Source: UBA1351 sp963677625 (lineage in GTDB: Bacteria > Bacillota > Clostridia > Lachnospirales > Vallitaleaceae). From it: 64,000 bases of DNA. The stretch spans positions 62,001-126,000 of the forward strand of contig CAXXSW010000012.1 in assembly GCA_963677625.2 (NCBI GenBank), written 5' to 3'. Both the position numbers and the translations under genes were made by a program. The notes beneath the pieces are model-generated. The model did not search any database, was not told where the DNA came from, and was given only the letters and a program-made list of their open reading frames with translations. Each line of letters opens with the position of its first letter. Position 1 is the first letter of the stretch. Of the stretch, positions 34,813 through 44,105 are shown one piece after another.

Positions 34813-36471
34813 ATGAATAGTGACAGAATGAAAAGCGGTATTGAACGTGCACCACACCGTTCACTGTTAAAATCAATGGGATATACAAACGAAGAGATCA
34901 GAAAGCCTCTCATCGGTATTGTCAATTCTCAAAATGATATAGTACCAGGACATATACACTTGGATACAATTGTTGATGCTGTTAAGGCCGGCGTTCTTAT
35001 GGAAGGTGGTACTCCTGCGGAGTTCCCAGCAATTGCTGTTTGTGATGGACTGGCCATGGGACATAAAGGTATGCATTATTCATTGGTGTCAAGAGAGTTG
35101 ATTGCAGATTCTATTGAAACGATGGCATTAGCACACGGTTTTGATGCATTGGTAATGGTGCCAAACTGTGATAAGGTTGTACCTGGTATGTTGATGGCAG
35201 CAGCCAGAGTTAATATTCCCACTGTTTTTGTTAGTGGTGGAGCTATGCTTTCTTTGGAACAAGATGGTAAATATCTTGATCTTAATTCAGTATTTGAGGC
35301 GGTTGGTGCCTATAAGGCCGGTCTTATTAGTGAATCTGAAGTTCATGCCTGTGAAGATAGTGCCTGTCCGACATGTGGTTCATGTTCGGGTATGTTTACA
35401 GCTAATTCCATGAATTGTTTAACAGAGGTTATCGGCATGGGTCTACCAGGTAATGGTACAATCCCTGCTGTTTTTGCAGAACGTGTAAGACTTGCTAAAC
35501 TAGCTGGTATGCAGGTCATGGAAATGCTTGAGAAGAAGATCTGTCCTAGGGATATTATGAATGAAAAAGCTTTTCAGAATGCTTTAACTGTTGATATGGC
35601 CCTTGGTTGTTCAACTAATACTATGCTTCACTTACCGGCAATCGCTTATGAGGCTCAGGTTAAGTTAGACCTAAATATGGCTAATGATATTAGTAATAAG
35701 ACGCCAAATCTATGTAAATTATCACCTGCCGGTCCTCACCATGTGCAAGACCTTTATTTTGCAGGTGGTGTACAGGCGGTTATGAAAGAATTAGCTAAGA
35801 AGGGCTTGATTTATACTGACCTTCAAACCGTAACAGGTGGTACCGTTGAAGACAACCTGTCAAGAGCAGCAAATAAGAATCCTGAGGTTATTAGACCTAT
35901 TGAGAATCCTTATTCTCAAACGGGTGGTATTGCTGTGCTTTTTGGTAATATAGCACCTAATGGCTGTGTTGTAAAACGTTCTGCAGTTGCACCTGAGATG
36001 CTTAAACATACAGGTCCAGCTAGAGTTTTTGATTCAGAAGATGATGCTATTAAGGCTATTTATGCAAGTGAAATTGTAGAAGGTGATGTAGTTGTAATTC
36101 GCTATGAAGGTCCTAAAGGCGGACCGGGAATGCGAGAAATGCTTTCTCCAACATCAGCACTTGCCGGCATGGGGCTAGATAAGAAAGTTGCACTTATTAC
36201 TGATGGAAGATTCAGTGGAGCAACAAGAGGTGCAGCCATAGGTCATGTGTCACCTGAGGCTGCTGAAGGTGGAAATATTGGTCTCGTTTACGAAGGCGAT
36301 ACCATTTCAATAGATATTATGGCTAATTCAATCCTACTTGAAGTTGATGAGGAGACACTTGCTAGCCGTCGAGAAACCTTTGTTCCTAAGGAGCCAAAGA
36401 TTAAAACAGGTTATGTTGCAAGATATGCAAAACTTGTTACCTCTGCCAGCACGGGAGCTGTACTCAAATAA
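34813..36471 (+). CDS. ilvD: Dihydroxy-acid dehydratase
   Basis: 552 residues with the expected blocks: GIERAPHRSLLKSMGYT, PNCDKVVPGMLMA, the iron-sulfur-ligating cysteines in VHACEDSACPTCGSCSGMFT and NSMNCLTEVIGMGLPG, ALGCSTNTMLHLPAIA, and the C-terminal SGATRGAAIGHVSPEA. It dehydrates the dihydroxyacids to the 2-keto acids of valine and isoleucine. GGGAGG precedes the ATG. Oxygen-sensitive in most bacteria, consistent with an anaerobe. Confidence 0.97.
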   Translation: MNSDRMKSGIERAPHRSLLKSMGYTNEEIRKPLIGIVNSQNDIVPGHIHLDTIVDAVKAGVLMEGGTPAEFPAIAVCDGLAMGHKGMHYSLVSRELIADSIETMALAHGFDALVMVPNCDKVVPGMLMAAARVNIPTVFVSGGAMLSLEQDGKYLDLNSVFEAVGAYKAGLISESEVHACEDSACPTCGSCSGMFTANSMNCLTEVIGMGLPGNGTIPAVFAERVRLAKLAGMQVMEMLEKKICPRDIMNEKAFQNALTVDMALGCSTNTMLHLPAIAYEAQVKLDLNMANDISNKTPNLCKLSPAGPHHVQDLYFAGGVQAVMKELAKKGLIYTDLQTVTGGTVEDNLSRAANKNPEVIRPIENPYSQTGGIAVLFGNIAPNGCVVKRSAVAPEMLKHTGPARVFDSEDDAIKAIYASEIVEGDVVVIRYEGPKGGPGMREMLSPTSALAGMGLDKKVALITDGRFSGATRGAAIGHVSPEAAEGGNIGLVYEGDTISIDIMANSILLEVDEETLASRRETFVPKEPKIKTGYVARYAKLVTSASTGAVLK

Positions 36472-36497
36472 GGAAAGCTTTTAAAGGAGGCATTAGA

Positions 36498-38153
36498 ATG
36501 CAATTAAACGGTTCTCAAATTTTACTTGAATGTTTAAAAGAGCAAGGTGTAGATACCATGTTCGGTTTCCCTGGTGGTGCCGTTCTCTACATCTATGATG
36601 AATTATATAAGCAGTTAGATCATTTTAACCATGTCTTAACTTCTCATGAGCAAGGAGCTGCTCATGCAGCAGATGGTTATGCTAGATCAACAGGAAAAGT
36701 TGGTGTTTGTATTGCGACATCCGGTCCTGGTGCTACAAACTTAGTAACAGGACTTGCAACAGCTTTTATGGATTCAATACCAATGGTAGCCATTACTGGT
36801 AATGTGGGTGTTCCTTTACTGGGGAAAGATTCTTTCCAGGAAGTTGATATTGCTGGTGTTACAGCACCTGTCACCAAGCATAATTATATAGTAAAAGATG
36901 TTAATGACTTGGCTGACGTTGTAAGAGAAGCTTTTTATATCGCTCAGGATGGTCGTCCTGGACCAGTCCTAATTGATATTCCTAAAGATGTAAGTATAAA
37001 AATGGCTGAATATATTAAACAAGATCCAAAAGAAATTGTAAGACATAAGAAACATATCTTAGAATCTGACTTGGTTAAGGCCGCTCAAATGATAGCAGAA
37101 GCCAAAAAACCATATATCTTTGCTGGAGGAGGTGTAGTTCTATCCGATGCTAAAGATGAAATGGTTGAGTTTGCGGAAAGAGCGGCAGCGCCTGTAACTT
37201 GTTCATTGATGGCTATGGGTGGGTTTCCAGGTAACCATAAACTATATACTGGTATGATTGGTATGCATGGAACTAAAGCTTCCAATATCGGTGTTCAACA
37301 CTGTGACCTTCTTATCGCAATAGGTGCAAGATTCTCAGATAGGGTGACCGGTGATACGACTAAATTTGCCAAAGGTGCAAAAATTCTACATATTGATATT
37401 GATCCGGCTGAGATTAATAAAAATGTTACAGTTGATCACCATATTATTGGAGACGTTAAAGAAGTTATTAGTCGCTTAAATACTTTGTTAAAACAACAGG
37501 ACAATAAAGAGTGGTTGGCAGAAGTTAATGAGATTGCTACTAAATATCCACTCAAGTATCCAGAGGGGTTAACAGGTCAGTATGCTATTGAGAAACTCTA
37601 TGAAGTTACTGAAGGTAAAGCTATTATTGCAACAGAAGTTGGTCAACATCAAATGTGGGCTGCCCAATACTATAAGTTCACTGATCCACGTATGTTCCTG
37701 ACATCAGGTGGACTTGGTACCATGGGTTATGGTACCGGTGCAGCCTTAGGTGCTCAGGCGGGTAATCCTGGACAATTAGTTGTTAACATAGCAGGCGACG
37801 GATCTTTTAGAATGAATCTTAATGAGATGATTACTGCTGCCAGGTTTAAACTTCCAATCAAAGTTTTGGTTATAAATAACCATGTACTGGGTATGGTAAG
37901 ACAATGGCAAACCATCTTCTATGACAATAGGTATTCCTTCACTCATTTAGATGACATCAACTATGAAAGCCTTGCAGATGCTTTCGGAGTCAAAGCGGTC
38001 ATTATTGACAAAAAAGAAGATGTAGAGTCAAAGCTTAGGGAAGCTATTGAGATGGAAGGACCGGTTATCATCAACTGTATTATTGATAAAGATGAAATGG
38101 TATTTCCAATGGTTGCTCCTGGAGCACCCATTGATGATTTAATTACAGAGTAA
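36498..38153 (+). CDS. ilvB: Acetolactate synthase large (catalytic) subunit
   Basis: 551 residues: thiamine-diphosphate enzyme in the standard order. N-terminal Pyr domain (FGFPGGAVLYIYDELYKQ, SHEQGAAHAADGYARSTGKV with the catalytic glutamate), central FAD-binding domain, and C-terminal PP domain with GDGSFRMNLNEMITAARFKL (GDGS...N metal-binding motif) and NNHVLGMVRQWQ. It makes acetolactate or acetohydroxybutyrate from pyruvate and ketobutyrate. It closes the operon; ilvN, its partner, is the first gene. AAAGGAGG precedes the ATG. A terminator follows. Confidence 0.97.
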   Translation: MQLNGSQILLECLKEQGVDTMFGFPGGAVLYIYDELYKQLDHFNHVLTSHEQGAAHAADGYARSTGKVGVCIATSGPGATNLVTGLATAFMDSIPMVAITGNVGVPLLGKDSFQEVDIAGVTAPVTKHNYIVKDVNDLADVVREAFYIAQDGRPGPVLIDIPKDVSIKMAEYIKQDPKEIVRHKKHILESDLVKAAQMIAEAKKPYIFAGGGVVLSDAKDEMVEFAERAAAPVTCSLMAMGGFPGNHKLYTGMIGMHGTKASNIGVQHCDLLIAIGARFSDRVTGDTTKFAKGAKILHIDIDPAEINKNVTVDHHIIGDVKEVISRLNTLLKQQDNKEWLAEVNEIATKYPLKYPEGLTGQYAIEKLYEVTEGKAIIATEVGQHQMWAAQYYKFTDPRMFLTSGGLGTMGYGTGAALGAQAGNPGQLVVNIAGDGSFRMNLNEMITAARFKLPIKVLVINNHVLGMVRQWQTIFYDNRYSFTHLDDINYESLADAFGVKAVIIDKKEDVESKLREAIEMEGPVIINCIIDKDEMVFPMVAPGAPIDDLITE

Positions 38154-38158
38154 TGCAT

Positions 38159-38184
38159 TGCAGCCTTCGGGCTGCTTTTCTTTT
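38159..38184 (+). terminator. Rho-independent terminator of the ilv operon
   Basis: GCAGCC (38160-38165), TTCG tetraloop, GGCTGC (38170-38175), then TTTTCTTTT. Confidence 0.95.
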
Positions 38185-38261
38185 GTAGTTTTCAAGTTGG
38201 GTGTCTTGGTTTGCGTGGGTCCAACCCGCGTCCCTCAACAAGCAAGTAAAGGAAAAAGTTG

Positions 38262-38304
38262 TTGACAATGATTCTTAATTGGAATATAATTAGGTAAAAC
38301 CTAA
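38262..38304 (+). promoter_or_regulatory. Strong promoter with palindromic operator before the MarR gene
   Basis: TTGACA (38262-38267), 17-bp spacer, TATAAT (38285-38290). Overlapping the -10 end is TTAGGT-AAA-ACCTAA (38290-38304), a perfect palindrome extended to the right by CTAA. A repressor bound there would block the polymerase. The TTAGGT/CCTAA halves recall DtxR/IdeR-type iron boxes. Confidence 0.75.
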
Positions 38305-38381
38305 CTAATTAATTATGAGAAGGCTAGTAAAGAGACTTAGAAACAGGCAGAAATCACCTGTCCACAGTTTTGGAGGCAAGG

Positions 38382-38810
38382 ATGAAGGATATTGAACTTC
38401 GACTAATGGAAGCATATAAGAATTTATACAAATTGAAGTGTAATAGCACTGACAAGTTTGATAATCAATGTGAGCTTAGTGACCTTACCTTGACTCAAGT
38501 TGAATACTTGAAGATTATTGATAAGCATGAATATATAACGATCAGTGGATTAGCTGAAGCAGTACACAATTCAAAACCAACAGTAACTGAAATGGTTAAG
38601 AAATTTACAAGTTTGGACTGTGTCTATAAAGTTAGATGCCGCCAAGATGGACGTAAGTCCTATCTTAAATTAACGGACCGAGGTTTAAAGGTTGCAAGAA
38701 TGGAAGAAAATGTATTGAAAGATTTGGTGCAAAAAATTATGACAAGATTGACGGAAGAGGAAGTGTATACTCTTATTGACCTTTTCGAGAAACTTGGATG
38801 TGAGGAATAA
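38382..38810 (+). CDS. MarR-family winged-helix transcriptional regulator
   Basis: 143 residues from ATG 38382 (GGAGG upstream; a TTG four codons earlier contains the site). The helix-turn-helix reads LTQVEYLKIIDKHEYITISG LAEAVHNSKPTVTEMVKK, followed by the wing VRCRQDGRKSYLKLTDRGLK. Members bind palindromes as dimers and often repress their own gene. The palindrome over this gene's promoter is a natural target. Three cysteines in the N-terminal and wing regions (C25, C35, plus one in the wing) might make it redox- or metal-responsive, but that is speculation. lon follows 165 bp downstream behind a hairpin. Confidence 0.85.
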   Translation: MKDIELRLMEAYKNLYKLKCNSTDKFDNQCELSDLTLTQVEYLKIIDKHEYITISGLAEAVHNSKPTVTEMVKKFTSLDCVYKVRCRQDGRKSYLKLTDRGLKVARMEENVLKDLVQKIMTRLTEEEVYTLIDLFEKLGCEE

Positions 38811-38825
38811 TAGGCCAAAACTTTC

Positions 38826-38880
38826 AGCGACATAACCTCAGTTGCCAACTAGGGACTAGATGCTGTGTCGCTTTCCTTAT
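38826..38880 (+). terminator. Hairpin after the MarR gene, probable terminator
   Basis: AGCGACA (38826-38832) pairs with TGTCGCT (38866-38872) across a 33-nt loop that itself contains GTTGCCAAC and is followed by TTCCTTAT. The T run is weak. Confidence 0.45.
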
Positions 38881-38974
38881 ATAATTAGTTATACTATTTA
38901 GGTCGTATATTGACCTTAAGTCAAGAAGATATCAACGAAGAGGACACGCATAAGAGCCTGAAAGGAGAATTATT

Positions 38975-41344
38975 ATGAAAGATCAAGCATTACACGTTAT
39001 ACCGATTATAGATACGGTTATTTTACCGTCAACAGATACTAAACTATCCGTAGATGAGCAATTAGGACTTGAGCTGAAAAACCAGATGGCTAATGCATCT
39101 GGCTATGCTTTGGCTCTTACTTTAAAAGAGGGAGTAGATAAGAAGCACGTAAGTGAAGAAAGTTTTTATAAAATAGGTTCATTAATTAAGCTGAATCGAA
39201 TTGAACCATCATCTAATGGTTTTTTAGTCTATGCAAGAGGTTTTGAAAGGATAGAAGCTGAGGATATTCTTATTTCTGATACTAATACCTATGCAACCTA
39301 TCATGGAGCACCTGAAGTGGATGATCTTCATGAAGAAGGTCGAGCTCAGATGATAGCATATATTAAAGAAATTATTCATGAGATAGGTGATCATTTTAAG
39401 GGAAATGAAGACTATATGAAGCTTCTAGACAGGCAAAAGGAAATTAATAGTTTAATAGGCCATTTATTACCTTTTTTACAAGCGAGTTTGGATCAAAAAT
39501 ACGAATTAATACGTCATGCATCAATGAAAGAAAGAGGCCTTCTTTTTATAGAGTATTTAGGAAAGCAACAGGAATCTATTGAACTCCAAGTAGAGATGGC
39601 TAAAAAGTATTCTAAGAAAAATAATCAGAACTATCGGGAAGCTATGCTTCGTGAACAGCTAAAAGCAATTCAGCAGGAGTTAGGTGAAGATGGTGATGAT
39701 CCAGGTAGTCCTGAAGCATATCGTAAACGCATTGATGAATCGCTTATGTCAGAAGAAGCAAGAAAAGCAGCAAACAGAGAGCTTAGAAAACTTGAAACAT
39801 CAGGTGGAAATAATTCAGAAGCTCATATAATTAGAAACTATTTGGATTTGATGTTGGATTTACCATGGAGTTCAGATATAAAGGAAGTGGATATTAATGA
39901 AGCTAAGAGAGTTCTTGATCGTCATCACTATGGTATGGATAAGGTTAAGGAAAGAATTATACAACATTTAGCAGTAATGAAAATGAAAAAGAATAAACAA
40001 GGCTCTATACTCCTTCTTGTTGGCCCGCCAGGGACAGGTAAGACCTCTTTAGGAAAAAGTATTGCTGAAGCTCTTGGTCGTGAGTATATCCGGGCTAGTC
40101 TTGGTGGTGTTCGTGATGAGGCAGAGATTCGAGGACACAGGAGAACTTATATAGGGGCTCTGCCAGGCAGAATAATTCAGGGGATGAAAAAGGCAGGAAC
40201 CAATAATCCTGTATTTGTTCTTGATGAGATTGATAAGTTATCTATGAGTCATAATGGAGATCCCTCAAGTGCACTTTTGGAAGTTCTTGATCCTGAACAA
40301 AATAATACTTTTGCTGATCATTACCTTGAAGTGCCATATGATTTATCGGATGTATTATTTGTAGCAACTGCGAATTCTATGAATTCAATACCTCAGCCTC
40401 TTCTTGACCGTTTGGAAGTTATTCAGATTTCATCATATACCAATTTAGAGAAGTTAAACATTGCAAGAGAACATTTGGTGAAAAATTCAATGAAGGACCA
40501 TGGCTTGGAAGGTCATGAAATTGTGTTTGAAGATGATGCTATCTCTGGTATAATTGACAGATATACAAGAGAAGCCGGAGTTAGGGGATTACGTAAACAA
40601 ATAGACAAAGTAGTTCGTTCTGTTATAGAAAAGATTGTTACTGATGAAGTGAAGGGAACTTTCACAGTTACAGATGATAACCTTCATGATTTACTTGGAA
40701 GCCGGATGGCTAGACACAATGAAATTCGTGAATCATCTTCGCCAGGTGTTGTAACAGGCCTAGCGTGGACTCCAGTTGGTGGAGATATTTTGTTTATTGA
40801 AGGAACCTTTATGGCAGGCAATGGTAATATGATGCTAACAGGACAGTTAGGTGATGTTATGAAGGAGTCAGCAAGGATATCAATGAGTCTTATAAAATCA
40901 CGTTTGGCTGATCAATTGAAAGTCATTGATTTTAGTAAAAATGATATCCATATACATGTTCCAAGTGGCGCAACTCCCAAAGATGGTCCATCAGCAGGTG
41001 TTACTATGTTAACGGCTATGGCATCTCTTGCAACTGGTAAGAAGGTTAGAACTGATCTTGCTATGACAGGTGAAATTACCCTTAGTGGTCAAGTTCTTCC
41101 TGTAGGTGGTATCAAAGAGAAGGTGTTAGCAGCGCATAGAGCAGGAATTAAAGAAATTATCATGCCAAAGGAAAATGAAAAGGATATTCAGGAAGTCCCT
41201 AAAGATGCAAGAAATGCTATTAACTTCCATTTTGTAGATCAGATTGAGGAAGTATTGGAACTTGCTTTAGATATTCATATTAAGACTCCGGAAGAACTTT
41301 TTATGATAACAGGACATGGAAAAAATATAGGCTTTAAAATGTAG
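38975..41344 (+). CDS. lon: ATP-dependent protease La (Lon)
   Basis: 789 residues in the order of bacterial Lon: N-terminal substrate-recognition domain (HVIPIIDTVILPSTDTKLSV), AAA+ domain with Walker A GPPGTGKTS near residue 350 and FVLDEIDKL as Walker B, and the C-terminal S16 protease domain with catalytic serine S673 in PKDGPSAGVTM and the lysine in GGIKEKVLAAHRAG. Cytosolic degrader of damaged and regulatory proteins. AAAGGAG precedes the ATG. A TTGAC-CTTAA-GTCAA palindrome lies upstream at about 38910-38924. hom follows 12 bp after the stop. Confidence 0.97.
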   Translation: MKDQALHVIPIIDTVILPSTDTKLSVDEQLGLELKNQMANASGYALALTLKEGVDKKHVSEESFYKIGSLIKLNRIEPSSNGFLVYARGFERIEAEDILISDTNTYATYHGAPEVDDLHEEGRAQMIAYIKEIIHEIGDHFKGNEDYMKLLDRQKEINSLIGHLLPFLQASLDQKYELIRHASMKERGLLFIEYLGKQQESIELQVEMAKKYSKKNNQNYREAMLREQLKAIQQELGEDGDDPGSPEAYRKRIDESLMSEEARKAANRELRKLETSGGNNSEAHIIRNYLDLMLDLPWSSDIKEVDINEAKRVLDRHHYGMDKVKERIIQHLAVMKMKKNKQGSILLLVGPPGTGKTSLGKSIAEALGREYIRASLGGVRDEAEIRGHRRTYIGALPGRIIQGMKKAGTNNPVFVLDEIDKLSMSHNGDPSSALLEVLDPEQNNTFADHYLEVPYDLSDVLFVATANSMNSIPQPLLDRLEVIQISSYTNLEKLNIAREHLVKNSMKDHGLEGHEIVFEDDAISGIIDRYTREAGVRGLRKQIDKVVRSVIEKIVTDEVKGTFTVTDDNLHDLLGSRMARHNEIRESSSPGVVTGLAWTPVGGDILFIEGTFMAGNGNMMLTGQLGDVMKESARISMSLIKSRLADQLKVIDFSKNDIHIHVPSGATPKDGPSAGVTMLTAMASLATGKKVRTDLAMTGEITLSGQVLPVGGIKEKVLAAHRAGIKEIIMPKENEKDIQEVPKDARNAINFHFVDQIEEVLELALDIHIKTPEELFMITGHGKNIGFKM

Positions 41345-41356
41345 ATGGAGGATGAA

Positions 41357-42652
41357 ATGGATAAGATACATATTGGATTATTGGGTCTGGGAACAATCGG
41401 TTCCGGTGTATACAGACTATTGCTTGAACATGAAGAAGACCTTGAATTCCAATTAGGAAGTCAGGTTGTGGTCCAAAAGATACTGGTTAGTGACATCGGA
41501 AAAAAAAGAGTCATTGACGGGAAAGAAATACCTTCAAGTCTCTTAACTGATGATCCTGATGTGATTTTCTCAGATTCTAAAATTCAAATTGTTATCGAAG
41601 TTATGGGTGGTGAGACATATGCTAAGGAGCTTATGACAAAGGCCTTAAAAAGTGGTAAAAGTGTTGTAACTGCCAATAAGGATGTAATCGCTAGCCAAGG
41701 TGTCTACCTTAGTGAATTGGCAGCAGAGAATCAATGCGATATCTATTATGAGGCCAGTGTAGGTGGTGGAATACCTATTATTCGTGGTTTGACTGAAGGT
41801 TTGGCTTCAGATAAGATGACAAGAATTATGGGTATTGTTAACGGTACGACCAATTATATCCTGACTAAGATGTCCAAAGATAAAATGTCCTATGAAGATG
41901 CACTTGCCAAGGCGCAGGATTTAGGTTTTGCTGAACCGGACCCAACTTCTGATGTTGAAGGATTAGATGCAGCAAGAAAAATGGTCATTCTGTCATCCCT
42001 TGCCTTTTCTATGCCAACAACCTTAGGAGATGTATATACAAGAGGTATAGCTAAAATCGATCAAAGTGATATTGAATTTGCAAGAGAATTAGGTTTTGTC
42101 ATGAAATTAATAGGCTTTGCAGATATTGAAGAAGGGGAAGTGGAAATCAGTGTTCAACCATCTTTGCTTCCACAAGAACATCCATTAGCTGCTGTTCATA
42201 ATGAAAATAATGCTGTATATCTTTATGGTTCAGCTGTAGGCGAAACTATGTTTTATGGCCCTGGTGCAGGAGCCATGCCAACGGCAACTGCTATAGTATC
42301 AGACTTGATTACAGTAGTTAAGAGGCTGAAACTTGGAGTATCAGGTAAACATATGATTAATTTCAAAAATAAAAGAACTATTAAAGGTGAGGATAAAATT
42401 AAGGCTAAGTTTTATTTAAGACTTAACGTAAAAGACCAGCTAGGTGTTCTCAAGGATATTACAACTGTATTTGCAGATGAGTCCTTAAGTTTTGAATCAG
42501 TCCTTCAAAAACCAACTAAGAATCCTGGTGATGCAAGACTTATCATTATTACACATAAGGTTGTTTTGGCTTCATATATTAGGGCCTTAAGACGACTGAA
42601 AGATCTTGACAGGGTGAATGGAATAGAATCTTCTTTTAGAGTTGTAGGATAA
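41357..42652 (+). CDS. hom: Homoserine dehydrogenase with ACT domain
   Basis: 431 residues from ATG 41357, since GGAGG (41347-41351) lies between it and an in-frame ATG at 41345. The N-terminal NAD(P) fold begins IGLLGLGTIGSGVYRLL; ANKDVIASQGVYLSELA, ASVGGGIPIIRGLTEGLA and NGTTNYILTKM form the catalytic domain, and GFAEPDPTSDVEGLDAARK holds the conserved lysine region. The C-terminal 80 residues (YLRLNVKDQLGVLKDITTVF) are an ACT domain, the usual site of threonine feedback. It reduces aspartate semialdehyde to homoserine, the precursor of threonine and methionine. It lies close behind lon, and thrC is 11 kb away. Confidence 0.95.
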   Translation: MDKIHIGLLGLGTIGSGVYRLLLEHEEDLEFQLGSQVVVQKILVSDIGKKRVIDGKEIPSSLLTDDPDVIFSDSKIQIVIEVMGGETYAKELMTKALKSGKSVVTANKDVIASQGVYLSELAAENQCDIYYEASVGGGIPIIRGLTEGLASDKMTRIMGIVNGTTNYILTKMSKDKMSYEDALAKAQDLGFAEPDPTSDVEGLDAARKMVILSSLAFSMPTTLGDVYTRGIAKIDQSDIEFARELGFVMKLIGFADIEEGEVEISVQPSLLPQEHPLAAVHNENNAVYLYGSAVGETMFYGPGAGAMPTATAIVSDLITVVKRLKLGVSGKHMINFKNKRTIKGEDKIKAKFYLRLNVKDQLGVLKDITTVFADESLSFESVLQKPTKNPGDARLIIITHKVVLASYIRALRRLKDLDRVNGIESSFRVVG

Positions 42653-42664
42653 ATATATCATCAA

Positions 42665-42704
42665 AAAAAGACCTTGAGCCAATGTATTGGCAAAGGGTCT
42701 TTTC
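42665..42704 (+). terminator. Rho-independent terminator after hom
   Basis: AAAAGACC...GGGTCTTTT arms with an inner GCCAAT-GT-ATTGGC stem. The dispersed repeat starts two bases later. Confidence 0.9.
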
Positions 42705-42705
42705 T

Positions 42706-42830
42706 AATTCTATAGGAAAGTTCTCTATTTGAATTTTATGAGTAGAAACATCTTATAAAGTGTTAAGGAAACTTTCCTGGCGCAACAATGGCAAAGCGAA
42801 CAAGGCGGAGCCTCTTTGTTCTATAGAATT
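42706..42830 (+). repeat. Dispersed intergenic repeat, full copy 3 with terminal inverted repeats
   Basis: 125 bp, ends AATTCTATAG (42706-42715) and CTATAGAATT (42821-42830), an exact 10-bp inverted repeat. Inside are GGAAAGTT/AACTTTCC, the TTTTATGAG/CTTATAAAG near-pair and GAGCC-type 3' hairpin AGGCGGAGCCT followed by CTTTGTTCT. Confidence 0.92.
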
Positions 42831-42842
42831 TTATTATAAGGG

Positions 42843-44105
42843 TTAATTTTCGGAAATTGAGATAGAAAGAGATTGCTCTTCGGCAATCTTATCCAAAAAT
42901 GCAAAAAGCTGATTAGCCCAGTCAACGGCTTCAATATAGAGATCAGGAAAGCAACTAAGTTTTAGATCAATAGAGCTTGCATGCTTTTCAGCCTCATTAA
43001 AATTACCCTCTTCATAGGTTAGTGCAAGGAGATAAACATTACTGTAAATAGTTTCTTTTTGTAATAAGGTGTCTTTGATTTCTTTGGTTACAGGTAGTTC
43101 GTCGAGGGCATCCTCCAAGGGTATTTCTAAGAGGGCATCAATAACAGAAAGTAAACCGGTTAAGCGGAGTTCATGTACATGTTGAGTATATGAACTTTTT
43201 AAAGCGATATTTTCAAGAAATTTCATTCGAATCATTGCTAGGCGAAGAATCTCACTAGGTTTATCGTCAGATAGTTCATGAATGGTTGCCAAGGTAAACC
43301 ATTGAGAAAAAGCTTCTATGCCTAAGATAGAAAGACAGTGTTTAATAGAGCTAATGTTGTCTATTAGTGAAAAAGAAGAGTTGACTAACTTAAGGAGTTT
43401 ATAGGTCAAACTAACTTCTGATTCGATAATTTCAGCTATTTTGATATAATTTGGTTCTGCTTCATCAAGTTCTTTCATGATTTGTATATAATGATAAGCT
43501 GTACCTTTTAACTGTTTTTTCTTAATAATCGTCGGCTTTGCGAAGAAATAACCTTGGAAAAATTCAAAACCTATTCGTTTGGCCCATTCATATTCATCTT
43601 TCGTTTCCACCTTTTCGGCGAGAAGAATCTTGTTCATACCTTTTAGTTCTACACAGATTCGACGAATGTCCATGTCTGTATTGGCCCTAAAATCTACTTT
43701 AACCATATCAACAAGTTCAAGAATATCTTTATATGGGTAACCAGCTACATAGTCATCTAAAGCAAGAATATAACCATCCTGCTTATACTCTTTTATTTTA
43801 GTGAGAAATTCTTTAGTAGGAACGACGGACTCCAGAATTTCAATAATTACTTTTTCTTTATCAAGGAGTTTGGGAATATCGTCTAAAATCAAGAGAGGAC
43901 CGAAATTAACAAAGGCCTTTTTCTCCTGAGTTAGGTGAGTAAGACCGAATGACAAATATGAGTTTAATAATAAAATTGATGTAGCTACAGAATCCTTTAT
44001 ACAAGTATCATAAAAATTCTTTTCATTATTTCGATATAGTAATTCATAGGCAACAACTTCATGGGCTTTATTAAAAATGGGTTGTCTAGCAACATAAACA
44101 TTCAT
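42843..44105 (-). CDS. Degenerate EAL-HDOD signalling protein (YuxH-like)
   Basis: 420 residues from ATG at 44105, which has AGGAGG upstream on the minus strand; a longer frame from 44153 lacks one. Residues about 1-195 are an EAL-type domain starting YVARQPIFNKAHEVVAYELLYRN: the E-A-L motif itself is E-L-L and the later catalytic acids are mostly absent (ALDDYVAGYPYKD keeps DD), so it probably does not hydrolyse cyclic-di-GMP. The C-terminal half is an HDOD domain (SEVSLTYKLLKLVNSSFSLI and IKHCLSILGIEAFSQWFTLA). Such proteins act in signalling by protein-protein contact. It is transcribed toward hom. Confidence 0.88.
   Translation of the reverse strand: MNVYVARQPIFNKAHEVVAYELLYRNNEKNFYDTCIKDSVATSILLLNSYLSFGLTHLTQEKKAFVNFGPLLILDDIPKLLDKEKVIIEILESVVPTKEFLTKIKEYKQDGYILALDDYVAGYPYKDILELVDMVKVDFRANTDMDIRRICVELKGMNKILLAEKVETKDEYEWAKRIGFEFFQGYFFAKPTIIKKKQLKGTAYHYIQIMKELDEAEPNYIKIAEIIESEVSLTYKLLKLVNSSFSLIDNISSIKHCLSILGIEAFSQWFTLATIHELSDDKPSEILRLAMIRMKFLENIALKSSYTQHVHELRLTGLLSVIDALLEIPLEDALDELPVTKEIKDTLLQKETIYSNVYLLALTYEEGNFNEAEKHASSIDLKLSCFPDLYIEAVDWANQLFAFLDKIAEEQSLSISISEN

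Noticed and set aside
38214..38231. GCGTGGGT-CCA-ACCCGCG hairpin as a second ilv terminator
   Set aside because: No T run follows and the operon already has a strong terminator at 38159.
38900..38930. CtsR or CIRCE heat-shock operator before lon
   Set aside because: TTGAC-CTTAA-GTCAA is an inverted repeat, not the CtsR direct heptamer repeat, and does not match CIRCE.
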